Shown piece after piece: positions 35,278 through 44,630 of a stretch of 64,000 nt of DNA. This stretch comes from Mongoliitalea daihaiensis (GTDB lineage Bacteria > Bacteroidota > Bacteroidia > Cytophagales > Cyclobacteriaceae). Every line of letters begins with the position of its first letter. The first letter of the stretch is position 1. The DNA lies in NCBI RefSeq assembly GCF_021596945.1, contig NZ_CP063779.1:2888001-2952000 (forward strand), given 5' to 3'. The position numbers were made by a program, and so were the translations under genes. The notes beneath the pieces are model-generated. The model was not told where the DNA came from. It saw only the letters and a program-made list of their open reading frames with translations, and did not search any database.

Positions 35278-35787
35278 ATGAAGTCTTTATTTATACCCCT
35301 GTTTATTTTCTTGTTTATCAGCGATGATTTCGCACAATCTGATAGGCTTCAGGCATATAATCCATTAGGAATGACCCATTGGGAGCCATTTATCGGGCAA
35401 TGGAAAGGAATCGGCTGGAGGTTGACAGAGGATGGTCAACAAACAGAATGGCATCATGCCTATACCATTCAATTCAAACTGGATGGGAGGCTCCTAATGC
35501 TGGAAAATACCACCACAGTGAAAGATGAGGTACACCACAAAAGTCTGATCCTAGGGACTTATGATGAAAAAGCCGAAAATTTTCCCCTTCGTGTGTACTC
35601 TACGCTAACCCCAGAAGGGGATTATTCAGGAGTTTTTGAACACGGGGCATTCATCTATTTCATGAACAAGAACTTACGTTTTTCCATGCAGGTAAATGAA
35701 AAAGGACAGATCTATGAAATCGGGGAAATGAAAATGGGCGATCAGTGGGTGCAGGTTTTTGAAATGTTATCCTCCAAAGTGGATTAA
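35278..35787 (+). CDS. Secreted lipocalin-like protein of unknown function
   Basis: The 169-residue protein has a signal peptide ending near DDFAQS. The mature part (HWEPFIGQWKGIGW ... GRLLMLENTTTV ... VFEMLSS) has the 'GxW' start and alternating strands of a small beta-barrel similar to DUF1579-type heme- or lipid-binding domains. Ligand and role are unknown. It begins a possible operon with the two membrane proteins that follow after 35 and 15 nt. Confidence 0.5.
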   Translation: MKSLFIPLFIFLFISDDFAQSDRLQAYNPLGMTHWEPFIGQWKGIGWRLTEDGQQTEWHHAYTIQFKLDGRLLMLENTTTVKDEVHHKSLILGTYDEKAENFPLRVYSTLTPEGDYSGVFEHGAFIYFMNKNLRFSMQVNEKGQIYEIGEMKMGDQWVQVFEMLSSKVD

Positions 35788-35822
35788 TTGAAAGTACTAT
35801 GAATTTTTAATGAAATGTAAAT

Positions 35823-37184
35823 ATGGATATACAGTCGAATCATTCATCAACCTGGTCACTTTCAAAAAAGCTGTCCCTCCGCTTCGCCTTTATTTTTACC
35901 GTCCTCTTCATTTTCCTGTTGGATTGGTATAGCAATGCATTTTCGTTGGGGCTATTCTATTTAGGAGAGTTAAATAAGGTTTTGGATCCGGTCATTTTTT
36001 GGATAGGAGACAAGCTGTTTGGTATCGATTACCCGATTTTAACCCCTACACCGGGGAATCACAGCGACAGCACCTACATATACATACTCTATTTTACCAT
36101 GATAGCTCTCTCTGTCATTGGAGCCATAGTTTGGAGTTTGATTGATCGTGCACGTAAGAACCTAGATGTTCAATACTACTGGCTCACTGTTATTATTCGG
36201 TATTTCTTAGCACTTAATTTATTGGCTTTTGCACTGGAGAAGTTTTTCAAAGTGCAGTTCCCCGATTTAGGTTTTTATCAATTGTCAGAGCCTTTAGGTG
36301 ATATGTCTCCAATGAGCCTGGCATGGGCTTTTTTTGGATACTCTTATGGCTACAACCTTTTTATGGGCTTGGCAGAAAGTGCTGCATTGCTGCTACTTTT
36401 CCGTAGAACAGCAAATTTTGGTGCCCTTCTTACTGTGGCTGCAATGGCCAATGTGGCAGCGATTAATATCAACTATGACATCCATGCGAAGGTTTACGCA
36501 TCAATGATGTTGTTGATGGCCCTGTTCCTTCTACTCCCAAGTATTAAATCTTTATACAGATTCTTTTTTTTCGAGGAGGCAGTATCACTTAAAATTCAGA
36601 AAGCACCGATATTCAAAAAACGATGGATGCGAGTCTCAGCCTTGGTTTTCAAATGGATTGTAATTGTGGTACATGTGGGTTATTTACTAAATCTATATTG
36701 GGGAATCTATACTAGAAGCCTAAACCGAACCCCCGCAGAGTTATATGGTATTTATGATATTGAATCCTTTGTACTAAACAATGACACGCTTTCATCAGGT
36801 AATTCATCACGCTGGAATCAGTTTGTTTTTGAAAGAGGCAGGAACGCGGTTCGTATGAGTCGTGACAGCATTGCATTTATGTACACAGATTTTGATGAAA
36901 AACGGATTTTTGTATTCGATGATGAGGTTCGTTTGATGTTGCAGATACAGGAAATATACAGAGAGCAGGGAAGTTTTGATAAAATGGATTCTTTGCTCAT
37001 TGAAAAACAAGCCGGAATTGTCTTGTATTATGATTTGCTTGACGCCAGCAGGGTTGATTTTAAAGGTATATTTAACAATGACTCTTTATTGATTTCTGCC
37101 AAACGAGTTCCCATCGAAATCAAAGACTTTAGATTGATGAAAAGCAAGATTAACAAGGTAACGGAAGTTCCTTACATGTATTGA
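35823..37184 (+). CDS. Multi-pass membrane protein (DoxX-like)
   Basis: The 453-residue protein has about seven hydrophobic helices in its first 280 residues and a soluble C-terminal domain of about 150 residues. The arrangement of a conserved NLLAFALEKFFKVQFPDLG segment in the membrane resembles DoxX-like proteins of Bacteroidota. No enzymatic motif was found. It sits between a lipocalin-like gene and another membrane protein, probably in one transcript. Confidence 0.5.
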   Translation: MDIQSNHSSTWSLSKKLSLRFAFIFTVLFIFLLDWYSNAFSLGLFYLGELNKVLDPVIFWIGDKLFGIDYPILTPTPGNHSDSTYIYILYFTMIALSVIGAIVWSLIDRARKNLDVQYYWLTVIIRYFLALNLLAFALEKFFKVQFPDLGFYQLSEPLGDMSPMSLAWAFFGYSYGYNLFMGLAESAALLLLFRRTANFGALLTVAAMANVAAININYDIHAKVYASMMLLMALFLLLPSIKSLYRFFFFEEAVSLKIQKAPIFKKRWMRVSALVFKWIVIVVHVGYLLNLYWGIYTRSLNRTPAELYGIYDIESFVLNNDTLSSGNSSRWNQFVFERGRNAVRMSRDSIAFMYTDFDEKRIFVFDDEVRLMLQIQEIYREQGSFDKMDSLLIEKQAGIVLYYDLLDASRVDFKGIFNNDSLLISAKRVPIEIKDFRLMKSKINKVTEVPYMY

Positions 37185-37199
37185 AGTAAATGACATTTT

Positions 37200-37946
37200 A
37201 TGAAACAACACCACTCCCGGTTTTACCTTATCATCACTATCCTGCTTTTGCTCTTTGTTCTGATTGGGTTCTCACGAACTTTTTATTTAAGGCCATTCTT
37301 CGAACAGCCTGAACGTTGGCAGCTCGACCAACTTCCAAGTGTCTATGTAATTCACGGCATTGTGTTGACTGCTTGGTTTATGCTGTTGGTGCTGCAGTCG
37401 GCACTGATCAATCTTCGAAAGGTATCTATTCATAGGAAGCTTGGATTCGCTATGGCTTTTTTAGCAGTTTTGGTGGTTTTTACCGGTGTTCAGGTAGTGC
37501 TTGATTCCACACCAAGGTCTGTACGAATGGGTCTTCTTGATCCGGAAAGTATAAGCGAAATGAGAGGGCAATCTTTTCCCTTATTTCTAGACCTCTTGTC
37601 ACTTGTGGTTTTTACAGGTGCTATTGCAATAGCCCTTGTATTTAGAAAAAATCCGGTACTTCATAGAACCTCCGTATTGACCGGTTCATTCGCATTTATG
37701 GTGGTAGCGCTCGCTCGGGCAACAGCATTTGTGTTTCCAAGTTCCGGGCTAGGTCTGCTGGTGGCCTTATTTTTCTTGCTTCCCATTCTATTGGTGGTGC
37801 ATGACTGGATTAAATTCAAGCGCTTTCCGAAATATGCTTTCATAGGATTAATGGTCTTGTTGCTTATGGTCGTTTTTGCATTTGCTATTCCGCAAACAGA
37901 TTGGGGATACCGCTTTTTCATAAACTACTTGAGTGGGCTTATTTGA
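37200..37946 (+). CDS. Six-helix membrane protein of unknown function
   Basis: The 248-residue protein starts with a short basic segment and then six hydrophobic helices. VIHGIVLTAWFMLLVLQSAL is followed by RKVSIHRKLGF, a His/Arg loop seen in heme-handling or DUF2306-like membrane proteins. It follows the DoxX-like gene after 15 nt. A relation to the DUF2306 gene at 40459 is suggested by the layout but is not certain. Confidence 0.45.
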   Translation: MKQHHSRFYLIITILLLLFVLIGFSRTFYLRPFFEQPERWQLDQLPSVYVIHGIVLTAWFMLLVLQSALINLRKVSIHRKLGFAMAFLAVLVVFTGVQVVLDSTPRSVRMGLLDPESISEMRGQSFPLFLDLLSLVVFTGAIAIALVFRKNPVLHRTSVLTGSFAFMVVALARATAFVFPSSGLGLLVALFFLLPILLVVHDWIKFKRFPKYAFIGLMVLLLMVVFAFAIPQTDWGYRFFINYLSGLI

Positions 37947-37997
37947 TGAAGTAGAAAATTAATTAGGGTTAGTTAAGGCGAGCATGATTGCTTCTTT

Positions 37998-38156
37998 ATC
38001 ACATCATTAGGGTATTGTGGGCAATTTGAAATAGAGGGAAATTTAGGGGAATGGTTTCACGCCACGGACGCAGCGATAAAATCGCAGCGAGCGCAACGGT
38101 AGGGTTTTAAAATCGTCGCGCTCGCAGCGTATCCCGCTGCGCTCGTTGCGTGAACC
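37998..38156 (+). repeat. Composite repeat, full copy 3 (159 bp)
   Basis: The head ATCACATCATTAGGGTATTG, linker GAAATTTAGGGGAATGG and a nearly perfect hairpin (GTTTCACGCCACGGACGCAG against CTGCGCTCGTTGCGTGAACC) make the best-preserved copy. The right arm ends 16-17 nt before the ATG at 38173 of the amidohydrolase. Confidence 0.88.
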
Positions 38157-38172
38157 CCAAAACCAAAAACAC

Positions 38173-39909
38173 ATGAAAAAACTCACACTTTTCACTCTCT
38201 TAGGATGGATCTTTTTTGCTTGCTCCAGCCCTTCCCATGATCTCCTGATCACCAATGTCAATGTCATAGATGTAGTTACAGGAGAAGTGCTTCCTAACCG
38301 AACAGTCGCCATTGATGGCGATGAAATCACCGCCATTTATAACAAAACCATTAAGCCTAGTAAAGGAACTGAAGTGGTAGATGGAACGGATAAATACCTG
38401 ATTCCTGGACTTTGGGATATGCATGTTCATAATAACTGGAACTACGAAGATACCAATGACCTGATGCTGGCTAATGGTATTACAGGTGCAAGGGAGATGT
38501 GGGGGAATATGGCCATTCTAAGAAAAATGATCGAAGAGAGAGCGGCAGGAAAGCCTATTATTGATATATATTCGGCAGGAGTATTGACGGATGGGGCTCC
38601 TAAAATATGGCCTTCTTCTGCGGAAGTGACTGATCCCACAGCTGCGGAAGCATTGGTAAGGTGTCAAGTTCGGGCAGGAGCAGATTTTATCAAGGTTTAT
38701 TCCAGGTTGGATAGTGCTTGCTTTTTTACTATAGGTAAAACAGCCACAGAATTGGGCGTTCCATTTTCAGGGCATGTTCCTGAGGCAGTACCTATTTTTG
38801 ACGCCCTTGCGGCAGGAATGCTTACATCTGAACATCTGTATGGGTTGCACCAGTTGGGTATTTCTGAACAAGAAAACAAGCAATTAGATAGTTTATTTGA
38901 GGTTGGTAATCAGTTTGAAGCATTCAGGCGGGAGCTGAAATTTTTCAATTCTTCAGTTATGAAAGAAAAGCTTCAAAAATCGGACCTATCAAAACATTGG
39001 TTTTCTCCAACCATGGTTACCATGAGGGGGTTTAGGTCTATGCAGGATAGTGTTTTCACATCAGACCCTAGGATTTCGTATTTGCCTAATTATATGACTG
39101 AGGACTGGAAACCAAGACGGACCATGGGAAGCCAACGGATGATGCCGAGTTTAGCGTTGATGCAGCAATTGTATCAAAATGATTTTCAGATTTTAACTAT
39201 CCTGATTGAAAGTAAAGCCCAAATCATAGCAGGTACAGATTATCCCAATCCTTGGGCCTTCCCTGGATTTAGCATGCATGATGAATTGGAAATCTACGTG
39301 CAGGCAGGTATGACACCACTACAGGCTATACAAACAGCTACTCTTAATCCGGCTAAAGTCATGAATAATGATCGAATTGGAAGTGTTGAAAAAGGGAGAT
39401 TGGCAAGTTTGGTACTGCTAAATAGCAATCCTTTAGAGGATATCAATGCAGTCCGGGATATTGAGAGTGTGATTCTCAGAGGCAAGATATTCAATCGAGT
39501 CGAATTGGATGATATGCTTGCCAATGCTAAAAGGAAAGCTGCTTTGCCTGACGTGATGACCCTTTTGGGACCTATGGCAGAAGAAGGAAAGTTGGATGAA
39601 TTATTGGATCTATTGGAAACCAAACTGGATAGCCTCTCAGAACATTATCACTTAGCTTCATTGGAATATGGACTTAACGGTATGGGGTACCAAAGTATGA
39701 ATGGTGAAAAAGATGCTGAATCAGCACAGGAGATTTTTGCTTTGAATACCCGCTTGTTTCCACATAGTCAAAACGTTTGGGATAGCTATGCAGAATGCTT
39801 TTTGATGCAAGGGGACACAACCAATGCAGTCGAATACTACCAAAAAGCATTGGATATCTATCCCTGTAATCAGGTAATTGAGAAGCGATTGCAGGTGTTG
39901 AAGCCTTAA
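38173..39909 (+). CDS. Lipoprotein amidohydrolase (metal-dependent) with TPR tail
   Basis: The ATG at 38173 gives a lipoprotein signal (LLGWIFFACSS). The 578-residue protein has amidohydrolase ligands in order: His-x-His in WDMHVHNN, His in FSGHVPEAV, His in TSEHLYG and Asp in AGTDYPNP. A C-terminal TPR-like segment (NAVEYYQKALDIYP) follows. The class includes imidazolonepropionase-like enzymes and dipeptidases. The substrate is unknown, but it must lie outside the cytoplasm. Confidence 0.85.
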   Translation: MKKLTLFTLLGWIFFACSSPSHDLLITNVNVIDVVTGEVLPNRTVAIDGDEITAIYNKTIKPSKGTEVVDGTDKYLIPGLWDMHVHNNWNYEDTNDLMLANGITGAREMWGNMAILRKMIEERAAGKPIIDIYSAGVLTDGAPKIWPSSAEVTDPTAAEALVRCQVRAGADFIKVYSRLDSACFFTIGKTATELGVPFSGHVPEAVPIFDALAAGMLTSEHLYGLHQLGISEQENKQLDSLFEVGNQFEAFRRELKFFNSSVMKEKLQKSDLSKHWFSPTMVTMRGFRSMQDSVFTSDPRISYLPNYMTEDWKPRRTMGSQRMMPSLALMQQLYQNDFQILTILIESKAQIIAGTDYPNPWAFPGFSMHDELEIYVQAGMTPLQAIQTATLNPAKVMNNDRIGSVEKGRLASLVLLNSNPLEDINAVRDIESVILRGKIFNRVELDDMLANAKRKAALPDVMTLLGPMAEEGKLDELLDLLETKLDSLSEHYHLASLEYGLNGMGYQSMNGEKDAESAQEIFALNTRLFPHSQNVWDSYAECFLMQGDTTNAVEYYQKALDIYPCNQVIEKRLQVLKP

Positions 39910-39932
39910 GTTTAACCCTAAACCTACACACT

Positions 39933-40438
39933 ATGGAAACACTTGCCCCTTTGTCACCATCCAAAAGAATCGACTTGGTAGATTCCTTGAGAGGATTTGC
40001 TATTTTCGGAATTCTTATGGTCAACATGCCAGCTTTTTTCAAACCAGCAGTGGAGTTGATCATGTTACCTTCCTTTGGGGATAGTACGGTGGAGATACTT
40101 TCCACTGGTTTTATTTACTTCTTTTTCATGTTTCAGGCTTTATCCTGTTGTACAATCGAGAGAAGTTTCGAGGACTGTTTTCGGGCTTTTCAGCTGTAGG
40201 AAGAATGGCCCTTACCAATTATATTTCACATTCATTGATAGCCTTGTTGCTGTTTAGGTTAGGTTTATTTGATTTGTTTGGAGAAATCGAAGTCTGGCAG
40301 GGTATCTTGTTGGTCTTAGCTATTTTCAGCTTCCAAATTTCCTTTAGCAAATTTTGGCTAAGCAAGTATAGGTTCGGTCCATTGGAGTGGTTTTGGAGGT
40401 CGGTGACTTATGGGAAAATACCTGCATTTAAATTGTAA
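39933..40438 (+). pseudogene. DUF418 (YeiB-like) gene with internal deletion
   Basis: The first frame (39933-40199) starts like a DUF418 membrane protein (RIDLVDSLRGFAIFGILMVN). Near 40130-40138 it jumps to the C-terminal block, which is read in another frame (GFILLYNREKFRGL, GRMALTNYISHSLIA, YRFGPLEWFWRSVTYGK). About half of the usual 380-400 residues are missing, and the join is out of frame. It is therefore a deletion pseudogene rather than two genes. Confidence 0.8.
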
Positions 40439-40458
40439 ATTACTTTAAAAACCACGTT

Positions 40459-41292
40459 ATGATATCAAATACCACATCAAGCACTCCCCATTCAAATAGC
40501 TTTGTTACCCTTACCGGCTATTTATTAGTAGCTATTGTTTGGATCAGTTCAGGGCTTTTTGGATTGTACATTGTGGCCCACTATGGTGGAAGTTTTGTTA
40601 GTAGTAAGATGGAGCAATGGAATGGTTTATTCAATCCCAATCTTTATGACCCGAATTATATCCAAGCCACAAGAGGCATGGCATTACATTTTGTAGCAGG
40701 GGGTATTATTCTGGTTTTGGGAAGTATACAGCTACTCGAGTGGGTACGCAATCGCTTTTTGAATTTTCATAGGATAGTTGGTAGAATTTATATATTCGCA
40801 TGTTTGCTGACGGCTTTAGGAGGATTGACTTTTATTTTTCTTCGGGGAACTGTTGGAGGCCCCGTCATGAACGTGGGTTTTGGAGCTTATGGTATAGCCA
40901 TGTTGATATGTAGCATTCAAACTATACGCTTTGCTAGGATTAAATTAGTGGAACAACATAAGGCTTGGGCTATTCGATTGTATGCTTTGGCAATTGGTTC
41001 TTGGCTCTACAGGATGTACTATGGTTTTATGTTTTTTACAGGATTTTTGCCTCTGGAGGCAAGGGAGTTTAGAGATCCAATCGATGTATTTATGATTTTT
41101 TTCTTTTGGGTTCCCAATTTGCTGGTCGCTGAATTTTTTATCCGCTCTTCAACCAACAAATTACCCAAATCCATTCAACTATCCGGTTCCCTTATGCTTT
41201 GGTTGGTTATTGTTTTTATTTCGCTAGCTACTTACAATGTCACCAAAGGATCTTGGGGACCCGCTATTTTGGGTATGTTTGGACTGTATTAG
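40459..41292 (+). CDS. DUF2306 membrane protein
   Basis: The 277-residue protein has about seven transmembrane helices and the DUF2306 pattern: RFLNFHRIVGRIYIFACLL, then EQHKAWAIRLYALAIGSWLYR, with conserved His/Arg residues. The family is of unknown function. It follows the broken DUF418 gene by 20 nt on the same strand and is ended by a strong bidirectional terminator. Confidence 0.8.
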   Translation: MISNTTSSTPHSNSFVTLTGYLLVAIVWISSGLFGLYIVAHYGGSFVSSKMEQWNGLFNPNLYDPNYIQATRGMALHFVAGGIILVLGSIQLLEWVRNRFLNFHRIVGRIYIFACLLTALGGLTFIFLRGTVGGPVMNVGFGAYGIAMLICSIQTIRFARIKLVEQHKAWAIRLYALAIGSWLYRMYYGFMFFTGFLPLEAREFRDPIDVFMIFFFWVPNLLVAEFFIRSSTNKLPKSIQLSGSLMLWLVIVFISLATYNVTKGSWGPAILGMFGLY

Positions 41293-41370
41293 TACGATAT
41301 TTTGGAAAAGAAAATCCTAATAATAAAATAGCTAAAAGAAGGCTTTAAGATTTCTCAAAAAATATTTGCA

Positions 41371-41411
41371 AAAAAAAACAGGGCTGAAATTGGTTTCAGC
41401 CCTGTTTTTTT
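41371..41411. terminator. Bidirectional terminator between convergent genes
   Basis: AACAGGGCTGAAA pairs perfectly with TTTCAGCCCTGTT around TTGG, flanked by A and T tracts. It separates the DUF2306 gene (+) from the S9 peptidase (-). Confidence 0.92.
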
Positions 41412-41451
41412 AAAATATGTTTACTGATGTTTTTAGGTCTACTAGCTTAAT

Positions 41452-43455
41452 CTACTTTCTTTTATATTTATCAAACCAAGAATACAAGTACAACTGGGTA
41501 CGCATATAATTGGAAGGATTGGTGCCTGTACCGTGGTATTCGTTTTGGAAACGGATCATTGCGGTAGGAACTTTCAATACTTTCAATGCTTGATAAAATT
41601 CTTCTGTTTGTGAAATGGGAGTTCTCAAATCATCTTCTCCACACATCAGCATAGTAGGTGTTTTCACATTTCCCACATACATCAAAGGCGATCTTCTGAT
41701 ATGCTCACTTGGATCATCCCAAGGGTACTCCTTGAAATTTTTATACCAACTTACACCATCCGTATTTCCCACAAAGGAAAGCCAGTTGATCACAGGAAAG
41801 TTTACAGATGCAGCTGCAAATCTATCTGTATGCCCTACTATCCAAGAGGTCAAAACACCACCACCACTTCCCCCATAGACGAAGAGGTTTTTTTCATCGA
41901 TGAACCCTTTTTTGATGACTTCATCGACGCCATTCATGAGGTCATCATAATCTTTTCCAGGATAGTCGTTTTTGATGGCATTCCCAAAAACAGATCCATA
42001 ACCTGAAGAACCTCTTGGATTGGTGTACAGTACAACATATCCTTCCGCTGCATGATGTTGCCAGGTGAAATTGAAGCCTACATTGTACATGCCATGAGGC
42101 CCACCATGGATCACCAATATCATCGGGTATTTTTTGGTTGGGTCAAAGTCAGCTGGTTTAACAATCCAACCGTGAACGTCAAAATCGTCCGTAGATTTAT
42201 ACCAAAGCTCTTCTAATTCTCCCAATTGTACGTTTTTCAACATACTTTCATTTAAACTTGTTAAGTTTTTAAGACTTGGGTTGGTGACATTGAATGTAAT
42301 CACTTCGGCTGGAGTATGGTAATCAGTCATGATTCCCACAGCGGTTCCATTTTTATTGATGTCAGAAACTGTCAGCAGATGGTTGCCTTGACTCACTTGC
42401 TTATGACCGCCTCGGATGGGTGCAAAATAGAGATTTTTTGTGCCATTGTAATCTGCATTGAAATACACGCCAGAGTTGTCAGTTGCCCAAAACATGCTTG
42501 CAGGAGACCGATCAAAATCAGCGGCTAATTCTTTGGAGTTTTTACCGTCTATATCCATGATATAGAGTTTATTTTCTATATACGTATCATCCGTCCAGTC
42601 ATACCCTACATAGGCGACTTTTTTGCCATCAGGTGATACCATGGGAGATCGGTCTATTCCATTTCTATCGGTTAGCTGTCTGATTGCAGTCGTTTCAACG
42701 TTTACAGCGTAAACATTCGATTGCCTGTATTCGTATTCAGCCTCCTCAACGCGGAGACTGGTGAAGAGAATTTCTTTTCCATCAGGTGTCCATTCTACAC
42801 CACTATGATTCCAATTACCCTGGGTGATTTGTCTAGGTGTTCCACCCTCGGCTGATACAATAAAAATATGGGTAAAACCTTCTTCTAAATAACCGACTCT
42901 ATCACGTTTGTAATTCATCTGGGTAATTACTTTTGGGCCATCGGTCCATTTAGCACCCTTTGGTCGCTCCGGCATTTTGATGTTCCAAGGCTCATTATAA
43001 GGAACAAGCATGTTGAAAGCAATAAATTTCCCATCAGGAGACCATTTCATGTTGGAAGGAGTTTTTTCTATACGGGTGATTTGAGTGGCTCCCTCCGAAT
43101 CCTTATATTTTATAAAAATTTGACTTCCACTTGGCTCGCCTGAAGACATGTAAGCGATCCTTGCGCCATCTGGAGACCAAGCAGGAGAACTTCCTTTCGT
43201 GAAAAACCGATTTTTGCTACCATCAGCATTCATGATGAATAATTCATTTCGCCGGGAATCATTCACCTTATCTACCCAGCCTCTGGTATAAATAATTTCT
43301 TTCCCATCTGGTGAAAGTTGAGGATCGGCTACGCTGATGACATCGAAAAACTGTTCTAATTTCAGTTTGCTTTTTTCTTGAGCAAATGTGTCAGACATGC
43401 TGAATAGCAAGATTATCCAACATCCAAATAAAGTGAAGATTCTTGTGTTTGTCAT
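41452..43455 (-). CDS. S9-family prolyl oligopeptidase-like peptidase (exported)
   Basis: The 667-residue protein has a signal peptide (to about DTFAQE) and a seven-bladed WD40-like propeller with repeated 'SPDGK' units. The alpha/beta hydrolase domain carries Ser in YGGSGGGVLTSW, Asp in MLMCGEDDLRTP and His in NEYHGTG. It is a serine dipeptidyl peptidase or oligopeptidase acting in the envelope. It is convergent with the DUF2306 gene and divergent from the SDR gene. Confidence 0.92.
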   Translation of the reverse strand: MTNTRIFTLFGCWIILLFSMSDTFAQEKSKLKLEQFFDVISVADPQLSPDGKEIIYTRGWVDKVNDSRRNELFIMNADGSKNRFFTKGSSPAWSPDGARIAYMSSGEPSGSQIFIKYKDSEGATQITRIEKTPSNMKWSPDGKFIAFNMLVPYNEPWNIKMPERPKGAKWTDGPKVITQMNYKRDRVGYLEEGFTHIFIVSAEGGTPRQITQGNWNHSGVEWTPDGKEILFTSLRVEEAEYEYRQSNVYAVNVETTAIRQLTDRNGIDRSPMVSPDGKKVAYVGYDWTDDTYIENKLYIMDIDGKNSKELAADFDRSPASMFWATDNSGVYFNADYNGTKNLYFAPIRGGHKQVSQGNHLLTVSDINKNGTAVGIMTDYHTPAEVITFNVTNPSLKNLTSLNESMLKNVQLGELEELWYKSTDDFDVHGWIVKPADFDPTKKYPMILVIHGGPHGMYNVGFNFTWQHHAAEGYVVLYTNPRGSSGYGSVFGNAIKNDYPGKDYDDLMNGVDEVIKKGFIDEKNLFVYGGSGGGVLTSWIVGHTDRFAAASVNFPVINWLSFVGNTDGVSWYKNFKEYPWDDPSEHIRRSPLMYVGNVKTPTMLMCGEDDLRTPISQTEEFYQALKVLKVPTAMIRFQNEYHGTGTNPSNYMRTQLYLYSWFDKYKRK

Positions 43456-43593
43456 AGGGATTTTTTTTGGTAATTGGTTAAAAATAAGGAATAATTATTG
43501 TTACTTGCACGTGGATTCGTGTTTATTATATGAATGGGAATCAGGCTTTTCTGACATAGATTTTGATAAAATTTGACCTTTAATATCAAATCC

Positions 43594-44382
43594 ATGAAAT
43601 TTCAAAACCACATCATCTGGATCACAGGAGCTTCCTCAGGGATAGGACTCCACTTGGCCAAAGCTTTTGCCAAAGAAGGTGCCATCATTGCAGCTTCGGC
43701 GAGAAGAATGGCATTGCTTGAAGCGCTTGTTCTGGAAATAAAACAGGAAGGAGGAAGTGCACAAGCTTTTTTTTGCGATGTAATGGAGGAGCAATCCATC
43801 GAAAAGTGCATGCATGATATTGTCCAAGCTTTTGGAAAAATAGATGTCTGTGTTGCCAATGCAGGTGGAGGGGTTATGGGGAAAATTGAAAAGCTTTCTG
43901 CAGACGAATGGGATAGACAATTACGGTTGAATGTGACAGGTCTTGCGCTTACGGCCAAATATGCCCTTCCCGAACTTCGAAAGTCCAATGGCAGACTAGG
44001 CTTGATAGGAAGTGTAGCAGCTTTCGTTCCCAATCCCAATCTAGGTGCTTATGGAGCTAGCAAGGCGGCAGTTCAGAATATAGGAGAGACTTTACAATCT
44101 GAGTTATTGGGTTCGGGGGTCAGTTGTACGACAATCCATCCTGGATTTGTGGACAGCAATATCACACGGGTGGATAATGATGGAAACTTTCATCCAGAAG
44201 CCAAGGATCCAAGACCTGCGAATCTGATGTGGCCTACAAATAAAGCAGCAAAGGTGATGCTTCAAGCGATTTATAAACGAAAAAAAATGGTCATAATCAC
44301 AGGTCACGGGAAGGTGATGTATGCCATTTCCCGACTGATTCCTGGTGTTTTGAGGAAGATGATGGCGAAGATGAATGGGTAG
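43594..44382 (+). CDS. Short-chain dehydrogenase/reductase
   Basis: The ATG at 43594 is preferred over the upstream TTG. The 262-residue protein has the classical SDR motifs: nucleotide-binding TGASSGIG, NAGGG, catalytic Ser in LIGSVAAF and YGASK. NAD(P)-dependent reduction or oxidation of an unknown substrate is expected in the cytosol. The C-terminal stretch is basic and hydrophobic (ISRLIPGVLRKMMAKM), perhaps membrane-associated. It is probably a single gene. Confidence 0.9.
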   Translation: MKFQNHIIWITGASSGIGLHLAKAFAKEGAIIAASARRMALLEALVLEIKQEGGSAQAFFCDVMEEQSIEKCMHDIVQAFGKIDVCVANAGGGVMGKIEKLSADEWDRQLRLNVTGLALTAKYALPELRKSNGRLGLIGSVAAFVPNPNLGAYGASKAAVQNIGETLQSELLGSGVSCTTIHPGFVDSNITRVDNDGNFHPEAKDPRPANLMWPTNKAAKVMLQAIYKRKKMVIITGHGKVMYAISRLIPGVLRKMMAKMNG

Positions 44383-44630
44383 ATTGAATATTGTGTTTTC
44401 TTGCGTAGTCGAAAATAGGAACCAAGGTCTAATTCCCATGGATTTACTTGGTCTGAAAAATCAACGGATTTTTAAAAAAACTTAAAGTTAATTGGAATAA
44501 AGGAATCCTTGGTTTTTACATATATGAAAAAAATAAATGATTCCTCCGTTGAAATTTAGCTGTAATTTTTAATAAAAATTCATTTTTCCCCTGTTTAGCC
44601 CTTATCTTAGTGTTGCCCAATACAAAGATT

